64,000 bases of DNA, taken from Roseobacter insulae. GTDB lineage: Bacteria; Pseudomonadota; Alphaproteobacteria; Rhodobacterales; Rhodobacteraceae. The first letter of the stretch is position 1, and each line of letters begins with the position of its first letter. Shown in pieces: positions 64,000-64,000 of the stretch. The position numbers and the translations under genes are program-made. The notes under the pieces are model-generated. The model made no database searches. It saw only the letters and a program-made list of their open reading frames with translations, and was not told the origin of the DNA. The stretch is from contig NZ_JAHXDN010000006.1 in assembly GCF_019375555.1 (NCBI RefSeq), forward strand, positions 248,001 to 312,000, written 5' to 3'.

Positions 64000-64000
64000 G

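Overview
The window looks like chromosome of a marine Roseobacter-group alphaproteobacterium (Rhodobacterales). The DNA is GC-rich and densely coded. It carries a gene order I recognise as typical of that group (clpP-clpX ... NDUFA12-type complex I subunit, mlaD, DUF2155, aat, accC, accB), GapR and RamB/ScfR-type regulators, LivFGHM importers and a form I carbon monoxide dehydrogenase. I cannot fix the genus. No tRNA, rRNA, CRISPR array, insertion sequence or prophage was recognised.

Layout. 1-3.5 kb: the end of a livHMGF importer plus a RidA protein. 3.5-6.6 kb: a zinc-uptake locus (zur-znuC-znuB divergent from znuA) with a perfect Zur-type palindrome between the arms. 6.8-8.0 kb: an unusual photolyase/cryptochrome relative. 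8.2-14.5 kb: housekeeping genes. 14.6-22.1 kb: an acyl-CoA synthetase, a membrane protein that seems frameshifted, and a second complete Liv importer transcribed away from an XRE regulator. 23.8-27.1 kb: a response regulator, a small membrane protein and a symporter-histidine kinase. 27.3-34.8 kb: a mixed stretch holding an orphan FliM/FliN-like protein with an LPD-repeat tail, an apparently split Blh-type sulfur enzyme pair, GapR, small hypotheticals, a D-cysteine desulfhydrase-like enzyme and a lipoprotein of unknown function. 34.9-38.0 kb: a SAM-cyclase-ATPase-TPR signalling protein.

38.2-44.0 kb holds a RamB/ScfR-type regulator divergent from sgaA-mcl-mtkA-mtkB. These genes encode three consecutive serine-cycle activities: serine-glyoxylate aminotransferase, malyl-CoA lyase and malate thiokinase. 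44.4-50.2 kb is signalling: a Cache/PAS kinase with a FixJ-type regulator, and a GGDEF-EAL protein. 50.2-50.9 kb is a glutathione S-transferase. 51.1-59.6 kb is an aerobic CO dehydrogenase cluster in the order coxC-coxM-S-L-D-E-F-G, with the form I AYRCSFR motif in CoxL. The coxC-coxM gap carries three direct repeats at exact 21-bp spacing, which suit a LytTR regulator. 59.8-64.0 kb has a dimethylglycine/sarcosine dehydrogenase-like flavoprotein divergent from an MttB-family methyltransferase, with a long imperfect palindrome between them, then the tail of an unidentified gene.

Together the loci suggest a heterotroph that imports amino acids and methylated amines. It could pass one-carbon and C2 units through glyoxylate/serine-cycle reactions, oxidise CO for extra energy, and sense its surroundings through several two-component and cyclic-nucleotide systems. 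The most notable observations are the phased cox repeats, an octamer shared by the promoters of the two XRE/ScfR-type regulators, the domain-swapped photolyase and the LPD-tailed flagellar-switch paralogue. No entirely new system is proven by sequence reading alone.
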